DNA of 47,746 nt. It comes from Pseudanabaena frigida (GTDB taxonomy: Bacteria; Cyanobacteriota; Cyanobacteriia; Pseudanabaenales; Pseudanabaenaceae). Made by a program: the position numbers and the translations under genes. This document shows, piece after piece, positions 8,508 through 17,965 of this stretch. Where the stretch lies: contig QBML01000040.1 of assembly GCA_003242085.1 (NCBI GenBank), positions 1 to 47,746 on the forward strand, given 5' to 3'. How positions within the stretch are numbered: position 1 is the first letter of the stretch; every line of letters begins with the position of its first letter. Under the pieces are notes generated by a model. It made no database searches and had not been told where the DNA came from. It was given only the letters and a program-made list of their open reading frames with translations.

Positions 8508-10995
8508 AAGCTGAAGGCAGCAACTGAAGGTTATTTTCAGAACCGCTTAAAGCTTCTTGTTCGATTACTTTAACCTTACCATCGTCGTCAACATCAACCT
8601 GCACTGATGCACCTTCTCTTACTTTGCCAGTCAGAATCTCCTCGGCGAGAGAGTCTTCGAGTAAGCGCATAATTGCTCGGCGTAATGGACGTGCACCATA
8701 GCTGGGATTGTAGCCTTCTTGTACTAGAAGATCCTTGAAGCGCTCGGTGACTGACAAGGTAATATTCTTGTCGAGCATCCGCTTGAAGAACTCGTTAAGC
8801 ATGAGATCGGCGATCTCCTTAACTTCGGGCTTGGTCAACTGACGGAAGACAATGATTTCGTCAAGACGATTGAGGAACTCTGGACGGAAGTACTGCTTCA
8901 GTTCTTCGTTAACCAGCGATCTTATGCGGGTATAAAGTGCATCTTCTTGGCTGGCAGCGAAGTCGAAGCCTAGTCCACCACCGCCTTTTTCAATTACCTT
9001 CGATCCGACGTTGGAGGTCATGATCAACAAGGTGTTTTTGAAATCAACGGTACGACCTTTAGAGTCAGTCAAACGACCATCTTCAAGGACTTGTAAGAGC
9101 AAGTTGAAGACATCTGGGTGTGCCTTTTCGATTTCGTCAAATAGCACCACGGTGTAAGGACGGCGACGCACAGCTTCAGTAAGCTGACCACCTTCGTTAT
9201 AGCCAACATATCCTGGAGGCGAACCGATCAATTTAGATACGGTGTGACGCTCCATGTATTCGGACATGTCGAGGCGAATCATCGCATCTTCGGAACCGAA
9301 GAAATAAGCAGCGAGCGCTTTGGTTAACTCAGTTTTACCAACGCCTGTGGGACCTGAGAAAATGAAGCTAGCGATCGGACGATTGGGACTTTTCAGTCCA
9401 ACGCGAGCACGACGGATGGCACGAGAAATTGCTTTTACGGCTTCATCCTGACCGATGACGCGACTATGCAGGGTCTCTTCCATCTGCATCAGCTTGACGG
9501 ACTCAGATTCCGTAATCTTGAGAACGGGAACACCAGTCCAAGAACTGACAATGTAGGCAATGTCCTCTTCGGTTACGTGAATCTCAGGCGCATCTTCGAC
9601 AGGGGTTTCTGCTTTTTTGGTTTGACTAAGAGCGCGAATTTGTTGTTTGAGATCGATTTCGCGATCGCGCAATTCAGCAGCACGGTCAAAGTCTTGCTTG
9701 CGAACTGCATCGTCCTTATCTTTAAGGGCTTGACGCAACTCTTTGTCAAGTTCTTTAGCAGCAGGAGGTAATTGTGAGTTGATTAGACGAACGCGAGAAC
9801 CTGCTTCGTCGATCAAGTCGATCGCCTTGTCTGGCAAGAAGCGATCGCTAATGTAGCGATCGGCTAATTTAGCTGCCGCAACTAGCGCTTCATCATCAAT
9901 CTTGAGCTTATGATGCTCTTCGTAGCGCTGACGCAATCCGATGAGAATTTCGATGGTTTCTTCAACGCTAGGCTCACCGACCATGACTGGCTGGAAGCGG
10001 CGTTCGAGGGCAGCATCGCGTTCAATGTGCTTGCGATATTCATCAAGTGTTGTCGCACCGATGCATTGTAGTTCACCACGCGCAAGGGCTGGCTTAAGGA
10101 TATTGGCAGCATCGATCGCGCCTTCTGCAGCACCTGCACCGATCAAGGTATGAACTTCATCAATTACCAAGATTACATTTCCAGCTGTACGGATCTCTTC
10201 CATGATCTTTTTGAGGCGTTCCTCAAATTCACCACGGTATTTTGTCCCAGCAACTAGTAAGCCGATATCTAAAGTAACAACCCGCTTTTCTTGGAGAATG
10301 TCGGGAATATCACTGTTAGAAATACGCTGAGCCAAACCTTCAGCGATCGCAGTTTTACCGACACCTGGTTCACCAATTAGTACTGGGTTATTTTTGGTGC
10401 GGCGACCGAGAATTTGGATGACTCGTTCAATCTCTTTCTCACGACCCACAACAGGATCGAGTTTGCCATCTTGGGCTAGCTGAGTTAGATTAGAGCCGAA
10501 CTCGTCAAGGGTGGGCGTTTTGGTACGTCCTGATGAGCCACCACCTGCGGAAACTTCGGCAGTCTCGCCCAACATACGAATCACTTGGGTGCGGACTTTG
10601 GACAAATCTACGCCCAAATTTTCTAAAACTCTAGCTGCTACACCTTCGCCTTCGCGAATTAACCCTAGCAATAGATGCTCAGTACCGATGTAGTTATGCC
10701 CCAATTGGCGAGCTTCTTCCAAAGATAGCTCTAGGACTCTCTTGGCGCGAGGAGTGAAAGGAATTTCGACTGCGACAAAACCAGAGCCGCGTCCGATGAT
10801 CTTTTCAACCTCAATCCGAGCGTCTTTGAGGTTTACACCCATGGACTTAAGTACTTTGGCGGCAACGCCAGTTCCTTCTCCGATCAGACCCAATAGGATT
10901 TGCTCTGTGCCGACAAAGTTATGACCGAGGCGGCGAGCTTCCTCTTGAGCCAGCATGATGACTTTAATTGCTTTTTCTGTAAAGCGTTCAAACAT
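8506..10995 (-). CDS. clpC: ATP-dependent Clp protease ATPase subunit ClpC
   Basis: HSP100 unfoldase that feeds proteins to ClpP; essential in several cyanobacteria and plastids. Two Clp_N repeats are present ([18 protein letters not shown] and the matching unit near residue 83). They are followed by AAA-1 with Walker A GEPGVGKT at 208-215 and IDEVHTL. A UVR motif ([18 protein letters not shown]) in the middle domain separates ClpC from ClpA and ClpB. AAA-2 has GPTGVGKTE near 550, the [12 protein letters not shown] region and a C-terminal D2-small domain. Length 829 aa is typical. MFERFTEKA is the standard start. The upstream 388 bp contain a nested hairpin structure. Confidence 0.98.
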   Translation of the reverse strand: MFERFTEKAIKVIMLAQEEARRLGHNFVGTEQILLGLIGEGTGVAAKVLKSMGVNLKDARIEVEKIIGRGSGFVAVEIPFTPRAKRVLELSLEEARQLGHNYIGTEHLLLGLIREGEGVAARVLENLGVDLSKVRTQVIRMLGETAEVSAGGGSSGRTKTPTLDEFGSNLTQLAQDGKLDPVVGREKEIERVIQILGRRTKNNPVLIGEPGVGKTAIAEGLAQRISNSDIPDILQEKRVVTLDIGLLVAGTKYRGEFEERLKKIMEEIRTAGNVILVIDEVHTLIGAGAAEGAIDAANILKPALARGELQCIGATTLDEYRKHIERDAALERRFQPVMVGEPSVEETIEILIGLRQRYEEHHKLKIDDEALVAAAKLADRYISDRFLPDKAIDLIDEAGSRVRLINSQLPPAAKELDKELRQALKDKDDAVRKQDFDRAAELRDREIDLKQQIRALSQTKKAETPVEDAPEIHVTEEDIAYIVSSWTGVPVLKITESESVKLMQMEETLHSRVIGQDEAVKAISRAIRRARVGLKSPNRPIASFIFSGPTGVGKTELTKALAAYFFGSEDAMIRLDMSEYMERHTVSKLIGSPPGYVGYNEGGQLTEAVRRRPYTVVLFDEIEKAHPDVFNLLLQVLEDGRLTDSKGRTVDFKNTLLIMTSNVGSKVIEKGGGGLGFDFAASQEDALYTRIRSLVNEELKQYFRPEFLNRLDEIIVFRQLTKPEVKEIADLMLNEFFKRMLDKNITLSVTERFKDLLVQEGYNPSYGARPLRRAIMRLLEDSLAEEILTGKVREGASVQVDVDDDGKVKVIEQEALSGSENNLQLLPSA

Positions 10996-11384
10996 GGCGT
11001 TTCCCCATACTTTGCTGCGTTCTGGTTAAAGTTAATACTAGCACAGCCTTAACAGCATTCTGTGTGTACGGATCTCACTCCTTTTAACCAAAACTTAAAG
11101 CTATGTCTTAGGGATAATTTTGGGGTTTTATAGTCAATTTACATATTATTTTCAGGTAACTAGTCTCTTTTTGTTATCCACAGAACAGATTAAATGACCT
11201 TAATAATATGTAAACAAGCGAAGTCAGCTCATTCCAGCAATTCTCACCATGCAATCGATTTTGTTGTTTTCAGAGCCTATGGCTCTGAAAACAACAAAAT
11301 CAGTTTTTTGAAAGCTAGCCTTAGGCTGGCTTTCAAAAAACTGATTTTTATAGTGAGAATTGCCGATCTCATTTATTAACAAAA
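10996..11384. other. Intergenic region between TSUP gene and clpC
   Basis: No credible gene. It should hold the clpC promoter (minus strand) and the 3' end of the TSUP transcript. The right half is filled by the nested inverted repeats at 11237-11363. A short open frame at 11194-11379 is a by-product of those palindromes. Confidence 0.6.
11237..11363. repeat. Nested inverted repeats: outer stem enclosing two long hairpins
   Basis: Outer arms 11237-11247 and 11353-11363 are 11 bp and perfect. Inside are hairpin 1 (11257-11277 with 11281-11301, 21 bp perfect, 3-nt loop) and hairpin 2 (11296-11320 with 11324-11348, 25 bp with one wobble-type mismatch, tta loop). The two hairpins share the six bases 11296-11301, so they cannot both be fully paired. 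Confidence 0.85.
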
Positions 11385-12389
11385 CTAAAACAAGTTAAGA
11401 AATAAATCTCTTTGTCCCCATAACATCCAAGTTCCACCGATCGCCATGAAAGCAAGAACAAGTTGGCGAAATTGATGTGGACTCATGCGACTGAGGATAT
11501 ATTTACCGACTAGATTGGCAGGTATGGCAGCTAACCCGATCGCTAAACCTGCAATCACTTGTTCTTTAGATATTGCCGCTAATGCGCCATAGGTGGCAAT
11601 TTTAACTAGATGGATAATTGTCATGTGGCTTGCCTTAGTGCCGAGCATTTTCTCTTTGACTAAGCCGTACCTTAGATAAAAAGGATTTAAAACTGGACCA
11701 GTTGTACCGACTAAGCCAGAAACATAGGCTTTGAGAAATCCTGCAGGCATGATATGCCAAGCCTGAAGTTGAAACTTGGGTTTGACTTCTTTCGGGATTA
11801 GCTCCGATCGTTCTAACTCACTCAAATCGTTTAATTCACCTAACTGATTTAATTCAATTAGCTCTTCCAACTCTTCTAGCTGATTGGAGTCATTGACAAT
11901 TTTGATGTCGGCTTTAATGTCGGTGAATGTTGTAGTTGATGATTCTTTGGCTATACCTATTTTGGTTAGTTCGGGAGATTGTGAGGAAGTTTTGGCTTGA
12001 TTCTGAAGATTTTTTTCAACAACCTTGTCAGGGCTTTTCTCTAGCTCAAACAAAACTGCACTGATAATCAGGAAAATGCCAATAACTAATTGCAACCAAT
12101 CGAGATGGATTTTGGTAAAGGTATAAGCCCCTAGAACAGCACCTGCGATCGCGCCAGGTGCATACCAAGCTGTCAAAACCCAGTCAATATCACGCCAAAA
12201 CAGTAAAACTCGATGGGCATTACCAAAAAACATGCCAATCGTAATCACAGGTGGAACGGATGCTGCTCCCATTAGTAAGTTAACTAAAGGAATTAAAACG
12301 AAGGGACTGCCTCCACCAGCCAATGTGCTAACTATCCAAGCAAAAAAGCTAACTACACTGAGATAGACAATTGGCATGATTTCTGACAT
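11385..12389 (-). CDS. TSUP (TauE/SafE) family permease with large cytoplasmic insertion
   Basis: Membrane protein of the sulfite exporter TauE/SafE family, whose members move sulfite, sulfonates or other small anions. The N-terminal half has hydrophobic segments around residues 6-24, 30-52, 75-92 and 100-114, with the family-type loop STLAGGGSPF. The C-terminal half (about 207-334) has the second set, including FLKAYVSGLVGTTGPVLNPFYLR. Between them lies an unusual 90-residue hydrophilic insertion (about 117-206) with a Leu/Glu-rich stretch (LEELEELIELNQLGEL). The start may be the second Met (12377, MPIVYLSV). Substrate unknown; it stands alone on its strand. Confidence 0.85.
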   Translation of the reverse strand: MSEIMPIVYLSVVSFFAWIVSTLAGGGSPFVLIPLVNLLMGAASVPPVITIGMFFGNAHRVLLFWRDIDWVLTAWYAPGAIAGAVLGAYTFTKIHLDWLQLVIGIFLIISAVLFELEKSPDKVVEKNLQNQAKTSSQSPELTKIGIAKESSTTTFTDIKADIKIVNDSNQLEELEELIELNQLGELNDLSELERSELIPKEVKPKFQLQAWHIMPAGFLKAYVSGLVGTTGPVLNPFYLRYGLVKEKMLGTKASHMTIIHLVKIATYGALAAISKEQVIAGLAIGLAAIPANLVGKYILSRMSPHQFRQLVLAFMAIGGTWMLWGQRDLFLNLF

Positions 12390-12506
12390 TGATATCGATA
12401 AATCCGTTTGTATAGGGTTAGGATAAACAGGGCTTTTTGCAGCCTGTCCTAAACTTGAATCGTCTTGGCTGAGTTAAATTTTGCTGAGCTAAATATTTAT
12501 TACCAC

Positions 12507-13046
12507 ATGAATCTATCAGCCCGAATCTATCTAAGAGAGATCGATCGAAAATTTTTAGCGCAACTAAGGGCGATCGATTGTGCTTGTCTAGGGGACTTTT
12601 GGAGCTTAGAAGCATATCAACGTGAAATTGATAATCCCAGTAGCTGTGTATTGGGCTTGACGACTGAAAATAACGAGCTAATGGGTTTTGGTTGCCTTTG
12701 GGCAATTCTTGAAGAAGCACATATAACAGTCTTAGCCGTGCGACCTGAATATCAAGGTCAGGGTTTTGGTAAAGCCCTTGTCTGGGGCTTACTCAAAAAA
12801 GCTCGCGATCGGCATTTAGAATGGGCAACCCTAGAAGTACGAGCCTCCAACCATGTGGCGATCGCTCTATATGAAAGCTTTGGCTTTAAAGAAATTGGGA
12901 GAAGACCTAATTATTATGAAGTGACGGGCGAAGATGCACTGATGTTATGGTGCAAAAGTATACATACTCCAGAATTTTCAAGATTATTAGAGCAATGGCA
13001 TGAGTCAATCTCGGCAAGTTTGTTATCTAAAGGATGGAATTTATAA
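12507..13046 (+). CDS. rimI: GNAT N-acetyltransferase, RimI-like
   Basis: Acetyl-CoA-dependent acetyltransferase resembling RimI, which acetylates the N-terminus of ribosomal protein bS18. The N-terminal region (ACLGDFWSLEAYQREI) matches the RimI pattern. Motif A, VLAVRPEYQGQGFGKALVWGLL, contains the QGQGFG acetyl-CoA loop. Motif B follows with LEVRASNHVAIALYESFGFKEIGRRPNYY. I chose the ATG at 12507 because the in-frame upstream TTG (12465) would add 14 unconserved residues. The C-terminal 30 residues (HTPEFSRLLEQWHESI) are an extra tail. Divergent from the TSUP gene. Confidence 0.85.
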   Translation: MNLSARIYLREIDRKFLAQLRAIDCACLGDFWSLEAYQREIDNPSSCVLGLTTENNELMGFGCLWAILEEAHITVLAVRPEYQGQGFGKALVWGLLKKARDRHLEWATLEVRASNHVAIALYESFGFKEIGRRPNYYEVTGEDALMLWCKSIHTPEFSRLLEQWHESISASLLSKGWNL

Positions 13047-13079
13047 ATTTAGAGATATGCTTTGCACCGCTCTAAATTT
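13045..13079 (+). terminator. Hairpin at end of rimI
   Basis: A 10-bp perfect stem (13045-13054 with 13070-13079) starts inside the stop codon and ends in a short T-run. Confidence 0.6.
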
Positions 13080-13153
13080 TCTAGGGATTGCTATAGAATT
13101 AATTTAGGTTTAAGAGCAATTGAGTCGCTTTAAGCATTAAAGGTCTAAAAACG

Positions 13154-13768
13154 ATGAGGAAATCCGATTGGGTAAGGCGAGCTGCAACCCAAACTATCAC
13201 TCTAGCGATCGCCAGTTTAGGATTTTGGAATATGGCGATTGTTAACGTCAATGCCCAAACTAGCAAAATTCTAGTCTATGTTGCAGGTAGCAATCCTGTG
13301 ACTCTAAATGTTGCAAGGCAAGTAGTTACTAATCCTGTGATTGCTTCAGTGAATGGGCAGACTTCGATAGTTGCAGGGGCTTTCGATACTCAGACCGCAG
13401 ATTTTGTAACTCGCGAATTGCAACGCCGTGGCTTAGCTGCACAACAGGCTTATCAAACTGCTCAGACTTTTCCGTCTAATCAACCCGTTAATGCTTCACC
13501 TTATGTAACATTGCCGAGTTATTTGCCTAGTAATCCCTCTACGACCAATATTGAGAATTTGGCACAATATCGCTACGTTACAGCAGTTCCTGTGAGATCG
13601 ATCTCAACGCTAGATCAGGTTAGACAGCTTATTCCTAGTGCTTTTATATCGAAGTCAGGTCGTGGCGACTATGTTTACGCTGGAGGATATACAAATCGCG
13701 ATGCAGCCGAATCCTTGAAATATTTCTTGCGATCGCAAGGACTAGATGCTCGTGTACTTTATTTCTAG
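13154..13768 (+). CDS. Exported protein with SPOR-like repeats
   Basis: An N-terminal signal peptide is visible: charged MRKSDWVRR, a hydrophobic core to about residue 32, and a likely cut after VNAQ or VNA. The mature part holds two similar modules, one around residues 40-95 and one around 140-204. The second reads YVYAGGYTNRDAAESLKYFLRSQGLDARVLYF. The pattern of a beta strand, a residue-counting helix and a final strand resembles SPOR domains, which bind denuded peptidoglycan glycan strands. The first module has a matching helix, TADFVTRELQRRGL. The SPOR call is inference from pattern. The next gene encodes a peptidoglycan-binding protein, which fits an envelope role. Confidence 0.7.
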   Translation: MRKSDWVRRAATQTITLAIASLGFWNMAIVNVNAQTSKILVYVAGSNPVTLNVARQVVTNPVIASVNGQTSIVAGAFDTQTADFVTRELQRRGLAAQQAYQTAQTFPSNQPVNASPYVTLPSYLPSNPSTTNIENLAQYRYVTAVPVRSISTLDQVRQLIPSAFISKSGRGDYVYAGGYTNRDAAESLKYFLRSQGLDARVLYF

Positions 13769-13778
13769 GCAAGATCGG

Positions 13779-13817
13779 GAATTTTAGAGGTTACACAGAG
13801 CGTGGATTCTAAAATTC
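13779..13817 (+). terminator. Hairpin between SPOR-like and peptidoglycan-binding genes
   Basis: 10-bp perfect arms (13779-13788 with 13808-13817) around a 19-nt loop, with no T-run after. It may be a weak terminator or a processing site. Confidence 0.4.
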
Positions 13818-13878
13818 TGGGATCGGTGTTGATTTTGAGTCAATTGCAGACTATTAATTTGGGAAAATTGGGTTAATT

Positions 13879-15141
13879 ATGGACTCTATACTGAGACAAG
13901 GTAGTAAAGGTAATGCTGTAGCCGAGTTACAGCAACTTTTACTCAGTAAAGGATTTTATAGCGGTAAGGTTGATGGTGATTTTGGTGCTGGCACTACAAA
14001 TGCCGTCTTGAAATTTCAAAAAGAGAATGGTTTGACGACCGATGGTATTGTGGGGAGCTCTACTTGGTCAAAGCTTCGCACTGTAAGTACTCCCCCAGTC
14101 ATAGTATTACCAACCTTATTGCCCGGCTCAAAAGGTTCGGCTGTCGCTCAAGCTCAACAACTCCTCAAGGCTAAGGGATATTACCAAGGTCGGATTGATG
14201 GTGACTTTGGCATGGGTACAAGAGATGCAGTTGCCACATTTCAACGTGCTAATGGCTTGGCTGTTGATGGCAAAGTGGGCGAACAGACATGGAAAAAGCT
14301 GCAAGCACCAGCGATCGCCGACAGCACAACGCAACCTCCAGTAACTATCGAGATCGTGCGTCCAACACCTGTAACCCCAACGCCCACAACGACAGTACCA
14401 ACCCCAACCCCAACTCCATCTTCGGTTTTTGTCCCCGATTCAACAGGCACAGCTTCTACTGGTACGCCTTCTTCAGTCCCTCCAGCAAGTGCGATCGGCT
14501 TAGTTGACGCGGCAAATAGTTATAGTCGAGCTAAGTTGCCCAATCAAACTGCCGCGATCGACAATCTACAGTCAAATGTCTCTCCAGAAATATTGCCACA
14601 ATTTTTTCAGCGTTGGCAAATTGCCTCTGGACAAACAACAACGTCTTTATCAGAAGCATTTGGTAGTTATAACAGTAGCCAAATGCTAAATCAGAATCTG
14701 GCTTTACAGTGGTTGCAAAGTCAACTCTTGCCGCAAGTGCTCAATCAATTTCGACAAGATTGGTCGAATCTGAACACTGGAGTCAGCACACCACCCACAG
14801 GCACCCCATTTACGCCTTCCCAGCCAAGTACTCCGCCAACGAGCACCACTCAATTGCTCAATCTTACGGATGCGGTAAAAGTTTACGATCGCAATAAATT
14901 CCCAAACCAAGTGACGGCTTTAGAAAAACTTCAATCTGCAATACCAGAGCAAACTCTGCAACAGTTCTTCCAGCGTTGGTCGCTTGCCTCTGAGCAAAAT
15001 GCGATCGCCATTTCTTTGGTTGATGTTTTCAATGACTACGATAGTCAGAAATATCCCAGTCAAATAACTGCTTTGCAATGGCTAGAAAAAGAGTTAACTA
15101 CAGCTCAACTAGAGCAATTCTCACGAGATTGGTTGACCTAG
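13879..15141 (+). CDS. Peptidoglycan-binding protein with four C-terminal repeats
   Basis: Two PG_binding_1 domains come first (residues about 1-67 and 76-144). Each follows LxxGSKGxAVAxxQQLLxxKGxYxGxxDGDFGxGT and ends in DGxVGxxTWxKL. A Pro/Thr linker follows (about 150-205). The C-terminal part is four copies of a unit of roughly 43 residues with the pattern LxDAxxxYxxxKxPNQxxALxxLQS, then LxQFxxxW. Anchor words are LVDAANSY, LSEAFGSY, LTDAVKVY and LVDVFNDY. I do not recognise this repeat. No signal peptide is visible, which is odd for a cell-wall binder; export may be non-classical, or the start may be further upstream. The stop lies inside the terminator at 15138-15175. Confidence 0.85.
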   Translation: MDSILRQGSKGNAVAELQQLLLSKGFYSGKVDGDFGAGTTNAVLKFQKENGLTTDGIVGSSTWSKLRTVSTPPVIVLPTLLPGSKGSAVAQAQQLLKAKGYYQGRIDGDFGMGTRDAVATFQRANGLAVDGKVGEQTWKKLQAPAIADSTTQPPVTIEIVRPTPVTPTPTTTVPTPTPTPSSVFVPDSTGTASTGTPSSVPPASAIGLVDAANSYSRAKLPNQTAAIDNLQSNVSPEILPQFFQRWQIASGQTTTSLSEAFGSYNSSQMLNQNLALQWLQSQLLPQVLNQFRQDWSNLNTGVSTPPTGTPFTPSQPSTPPTSTTQLLNLTDAVKVYDRNKFPNQVTALEKLQSAIPEQTLQQFFQRWSLASEQNAIAISLVDVFNDYDSQKYPSQITALQWLEKELTTAQLEQFSRDWLT

Positions 15142-15175
15142 AAAAAAGGGTGCTGCTTTGCACCCTTTTTTCTAG
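15138..15175. terminator. Bidirectional terminator containing both convergent stop codons
   Basis: A 16-bp perfect stem (15138-15153 with 15160-15175) with a 6-nt loop, and A6 and T6 runs in the arms. The plus-strand TAG (15139-15141) and the minus-strand TAG (15172-15174) sit at mirror positions. Confidence 0.88.
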
Positions 15176-15750
15176 AATCTGACTGCACCTTGACGGCGCA
15201 CTATCCAGCCATCTGTAGTCCATTCCACTACTGTTGATGGCAAGCCGCTACCTGATAGCTCCGTAGTAACGATCGAATCACCTAACGACATTACAGAAGG
15301 AAAAATAGTATCAATTTCTAGCATTTTGCGTAATGGCGGCTCATTGCTTTTATTCGCACTTGTTGTAAGCATTACTCCCGTCTGCTGCAAGATCGCAAGT
15401 GCAGTTTTACTATCGGGAATTCTTACGCCTAGAGTTGTAAAGTCCTGATTTAACCTCGCACCGCGATCGCTAGCTGGTAAAACTAAAGTCACTGCCCCTG
15501 GAAAAACTTTCTGAGCTATCTGCTGCCAAATACTTACAGAAGGATTACCTATGTCTATATAGGGTAGTAATTCTTGCCAGCTAGCCGACATCAAAATCAA
15601 TGGTTTATTTGGCGATCGCTGTTTGAGTTCAAAGATGTCAGTGCTGCGATCGGGACGCACAGCTAAAGCAGGAACTGTATCAGTTGGAAAACTTACTAAC
15701 TTGCCAGATCTTGCACCTGCAACCAATGCTGCTAGAGAAACTAAAGCCAC
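15172..15750 (-). CDS. tsaC: Threonylcarbamoyl-AMP synthase (Sua5/YrdC/TsaC family)
   Basis: Makes threonylcarbamoyl-AMP from threonine, bicarbonate and ATP for the t6A37 modification of ANN-decoding tRNAs. The YrdC fold signatures are present: VSFPTDTVPALAVRPD near residue 18, the KQRSPNKPLILM segment, PGAVTLVLP, LGVRIPDS, and TSANKSNEPP. Length 192 aa fits the short TsaC form without a Sua5 C-terminal domain. ATG start. It is 39 bp downstream of the DUF2854 gene on the same strand, so the two may be co-transcribed. Confidence 0.9.
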   Translation of the reverse strand: MALVSLAALVAGARSGKLVSFPTDTVPALAVRPDRSTDIFELKQRSPNKPLILMSASWQELLPYIDIGNPSVSIWQQIAQKVFPGAVTLVLPASDRGARLNQDFTTLGVRIPDSKTALAILQQTGVMLTTSANKSNEPPLRKMLEIDTIFPSVMSLGDSIVTTELSGSGLPSTVVEWTTDGWIVRRQGAVRF

Positions 15751-15789
15751 TGAATTTTAACTTATTCCTAACTTTATATTGTTAACTTG

Positions 15790-16374
15790 CTAACTGCCGA
15801 TTTCTACTGTTTTGTGTGAAATTAGGCGTAAATCAATTTCTTTGTTTGCCAGTTCAACGACATTTGCCACAATTCCCGGACCAAAAAAACGAGTTAATTT
15901 TTCTTGCTTTTGTTGCCAAGCATCAAAACCCATCAAAGGCGAATGAAATCGTAAAACTAAGCTATAAGCTCCTTTGGTCTCCTCGGCTTCAGATATCTCT
16001 TCATAGATGGCAATTAACACAGGTCGCTCTTCATCTGTTGGGCTCATGCCCAATTTTTCTAAAACTTCATCTAAATGGGCCTTGATTCCATAGCGATAAC
16101 GAGTTAAATCTCTGCGTAACTGCTTTTGTGTGGAAGTTTCCTGTAACTTGCGTAGAGCCAAAATAGTATCAGATTCAGCCACAATTACAGGTACTGGCAG
16201 TACTTCTGAAGACTTGAACGCAAAACCACCTAACAAAATTGGAAATCCGTAAAAAAATCCAACCAAATTTAAAGTGGAATTTCCTTTGGCGTAAGCCCAA
16301 AATCCCACTAAAAACAGTATCCCACCCACATACAAACCTATTGAAGCTAGAGATATTTTGTTGAGTTTAAGCAT
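15790..16374 (-). CDS. DUF2854 family membrane protein
   Basis: Resembles the DUF2854 family shared by cyanobacteria and plant plastids; function unknown. Two hydrophobic segments at the N-terminus (about residues 9-28 and 34-52) form a hairpin. A soluble domain of about 140 residues follows, with LRRDLTRYRYGIKAHLDEVLEKLGM, RPVLIAIYEE and FFGPGIVANV. The soluble part probably lies on the cytoplasmic side of the thylakoid or plasma membrane, by inference from the topology. Length 194 aa. The family name is from memory of the pattern, not from a search. Confidence 0.7.
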   Translation of the reverse strand: MLKLNKISLASIGLYVGGILFLVGFWAYAKGNSTLNLVGFFYGFPILLGGFAFKSSEVLPVPVIVAESDTILALRKLQETSTQKQLRRDLTRYRYGIKAHLDEVLEKLGMSPTDEERPVLIAIYEEISEAEETKGAYSLVLRFHSPLMGFDAWQQKQEKLTRFFGPGIVANVVELANKEIDLRLISHKTVEIGS

Positions 16375-16740
16375 ATTTAAAATTTAATAATACTTAATAA
16401 ATGTATCTGCTAAGCGGTGCAATTTTTTAGGTAAATGCGGTGAGCACCAAAAAGGAGGAGAATATTTACTCTGAATCGCTTCTTTTTTGAAAATGATGAC
16501 AAAAAACTTTTAGCTCAAAATTCTGTCACAATTGCGTCTACCATCGTTAGACTATAAATGTATGGATTAGGATTACACAATTTAGAACTAAATCCAAAAA
16601 TTGTGAATGAACTAATTAGATAGTATCTTCATAATTTGATGTAGTGCAAACCACCACTTTTGTGCCTAGCAAGTTACAATCGTCTAGGTGTAATCCCCCG
16701 TAGATGAAGTTTAGGATAGTACGGATCTGAGGAATCTGGC
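16375..16740. other. Intergenic region upstream of sigA
   Basis: 366 bp between divergent genes without a credible ORF. It should hold the promoters and a long leader for sigA. A possible promoter lies at 16532-16558. Confidence 0.5.
16532..16558 (+). promoter_or_regulatory. Candidate sigma-70 type promoter upstream of sigA
   Basis: TTGCGT at 16532-16537 and TATAAA at 16553-16558, 15 bp apart. The spacing is short and the -35 is imperfect. It would give a leader of about 175 nt. Confidence 0.3.
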
Positions 16741-17928
16741 ATGAGCAAAGCAGCCATCGACCTACCTATTGAAATTAAGTTGCCAGTAGGCAAACTTGGT
16801 GGAAATCTTGAAGAAATTGAAGAAGACCTTGAAGAAATTGATGATGAAATCGAACTCGAAAAGGACGATTTAATTGATGACTCAGACGACGACTCTGATG
16901 TTGACGACGACCCTGATAAAGCTGGCAAAACGAGGGGAACTAAAAAAAGAGCCAGTCAGACTAAGAAAAAGCATTTTACCGAAGACTCGATTCGTCTCTA
17001 CTTACAAGAGATTGGTCGTATTCGCCTACTCAGAGCTGATGAAGAGATTGAGCTTGCCCGAAAAATTGCCGATCTTCTAGAGCTAGAGCTAAAGCGCGAA
17101 GAAATTGCTACCGAAGTTGATTGCCATCCCGATGACGTAAGGGAGTCAGACTGGGCAGTCAAAATGAGTATGCCGCTCGGAGAATTTCGCAAGCGTCTCC
17201 ACTCTGGTCGTCGTGCCAAAGACAAAATGGTACAGTCCAACCTGCGACTAGTGGTATCGATCGCCAAAAAATATATGAATCGAGGGCTTTCCTTCCAAGA
17301 TTTGATCCAAGAAGGTAGTTTGGGCTTGATTCGCGCCGCCGAGAAATTTGACCATGAAAAGGGTTACAAGTTTTCGACCTACGCGACTTGGTGGATTCGT
17401 CAGGCGATTACAAGGGCGATCGCCGATCAATCTCGCACGATACGCCTACCAGTTCACCTTTACGAAACCATTTCACGGATCAAGAAAACTACCAAGTTAC
17501 TTTCTCAAGAAATGGGGCGCAAGCCAACTGAAGAGGAAATCGCCACCCGCATGGAGATGACGATCGAAAAGCTTCGGTTTATCGCCAAATCCGCCCAGTT
17601 GCCGATCTCGCTGGAAACGCCAATCGGTAAAGAAGAAGACTCCCGCCTCGGTGACTTCATTGAATCTGAAGGCGAAACTCCTGACGATCAAGTTGCTAAG
17701 AGTCTTTTGCGCGAAGACCTTGAAAGCGTTCTGGGAACTCTTAGCCCCAGAGAGCGCGATGTTTTAAGGTTGCGTTATGGTCTTGATGATGGTCGGATGA
17801 AGACTCTCGAAGAGATTGGACAAATCTTTAACGTTACCCGCGAACGCATCCGCCAAATTGAAGCTAAAGCTCTCCGCAAGTTGAGACATCCTAATCGCAA
17901 TAGTGTGTTAAAAGAGTACATTCGTTAA
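16741..17928 (+). CDS. sigA: RNA polymerase principal sigma factor (group 1, RpoD/SigA type)
   Basis: Directs RNA polymerase to housekeeping promoters. The N-terminal 70 residues are very acidic (Glu/Asp runs). Region 1.2 starts at [14 protein letters not shown], near residue 81. Region 2 contains [37 protein letters not shown] and [19 protein letters not shown] (the -10 recognition helix). Region 3 holds [15 protein letters not shown]. Region 4 ends with [20 protein letters not shown], the -35 helix-turn-helix, and [11 protein letters not shown]. The very high match in region 2.4 and the complete set of regions support group 1 rather than a group 2 paralogue. 395 aa. Confidence 0.95.
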   Translation: MSKAAIDLPIEIKLPVGKLGGNLEEIEEDLEEIDDEIELEKDDLIDDSDDDSDVDDDPDKAGKTRGTKKRASQTKKKHFTEDSIRLYLQEIGRIRLLRADEEIELARKIADLLELELKREEIATEVDCHPDDVRESDWAVKMSMPLGEFRKRLHSGRRAKDKMVQSNLRLVVSIAKKYMNRGLSFQDLIQEGSLGLIRAAEKFDHEKGYKFSTYATWWIRQAITRAIADQSRTIRLPVHLYETISRIKKTTKLLSQEMGRKPTEEEIATRMEMTIEKLRFIAKSAQLPISLETPIGKEEDSRLGDFIESEGETPDDQVAKSLLREDLESVLGTLSPRERDVLRLRYGLDDGRMKTLEEIGQIFNVTRERIRQIEAKALRKLRHPNRNSVLKEYIR

Positions 17929-17965
17929 AAAGTAAAGGTAGCGCTTAGCGCTACCTTTACTTTTT
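17927..17965 (+). terminator. Terminator of sigA
   Basis: An 18-bp perfect stem (17927-17944 with 17948-17965) with a tta triloop and T5, starting in the stop codon. The apex GCGC-tta-GCGC matches the apex of the interspersed palindromic elements. Confidence 0.88.

Noticed and set aside
11194-11379. 61-aa open frame on the plus strand
   Set aside because: It lies entirely over the nested inverted repeats; its sequence is a by-product of the palindromes, and no ribosome site is present.
12418-12720. 100-aa minus-strand frame
   Set aside because: Antisense to the RimI-like gene, without any protein pattern.
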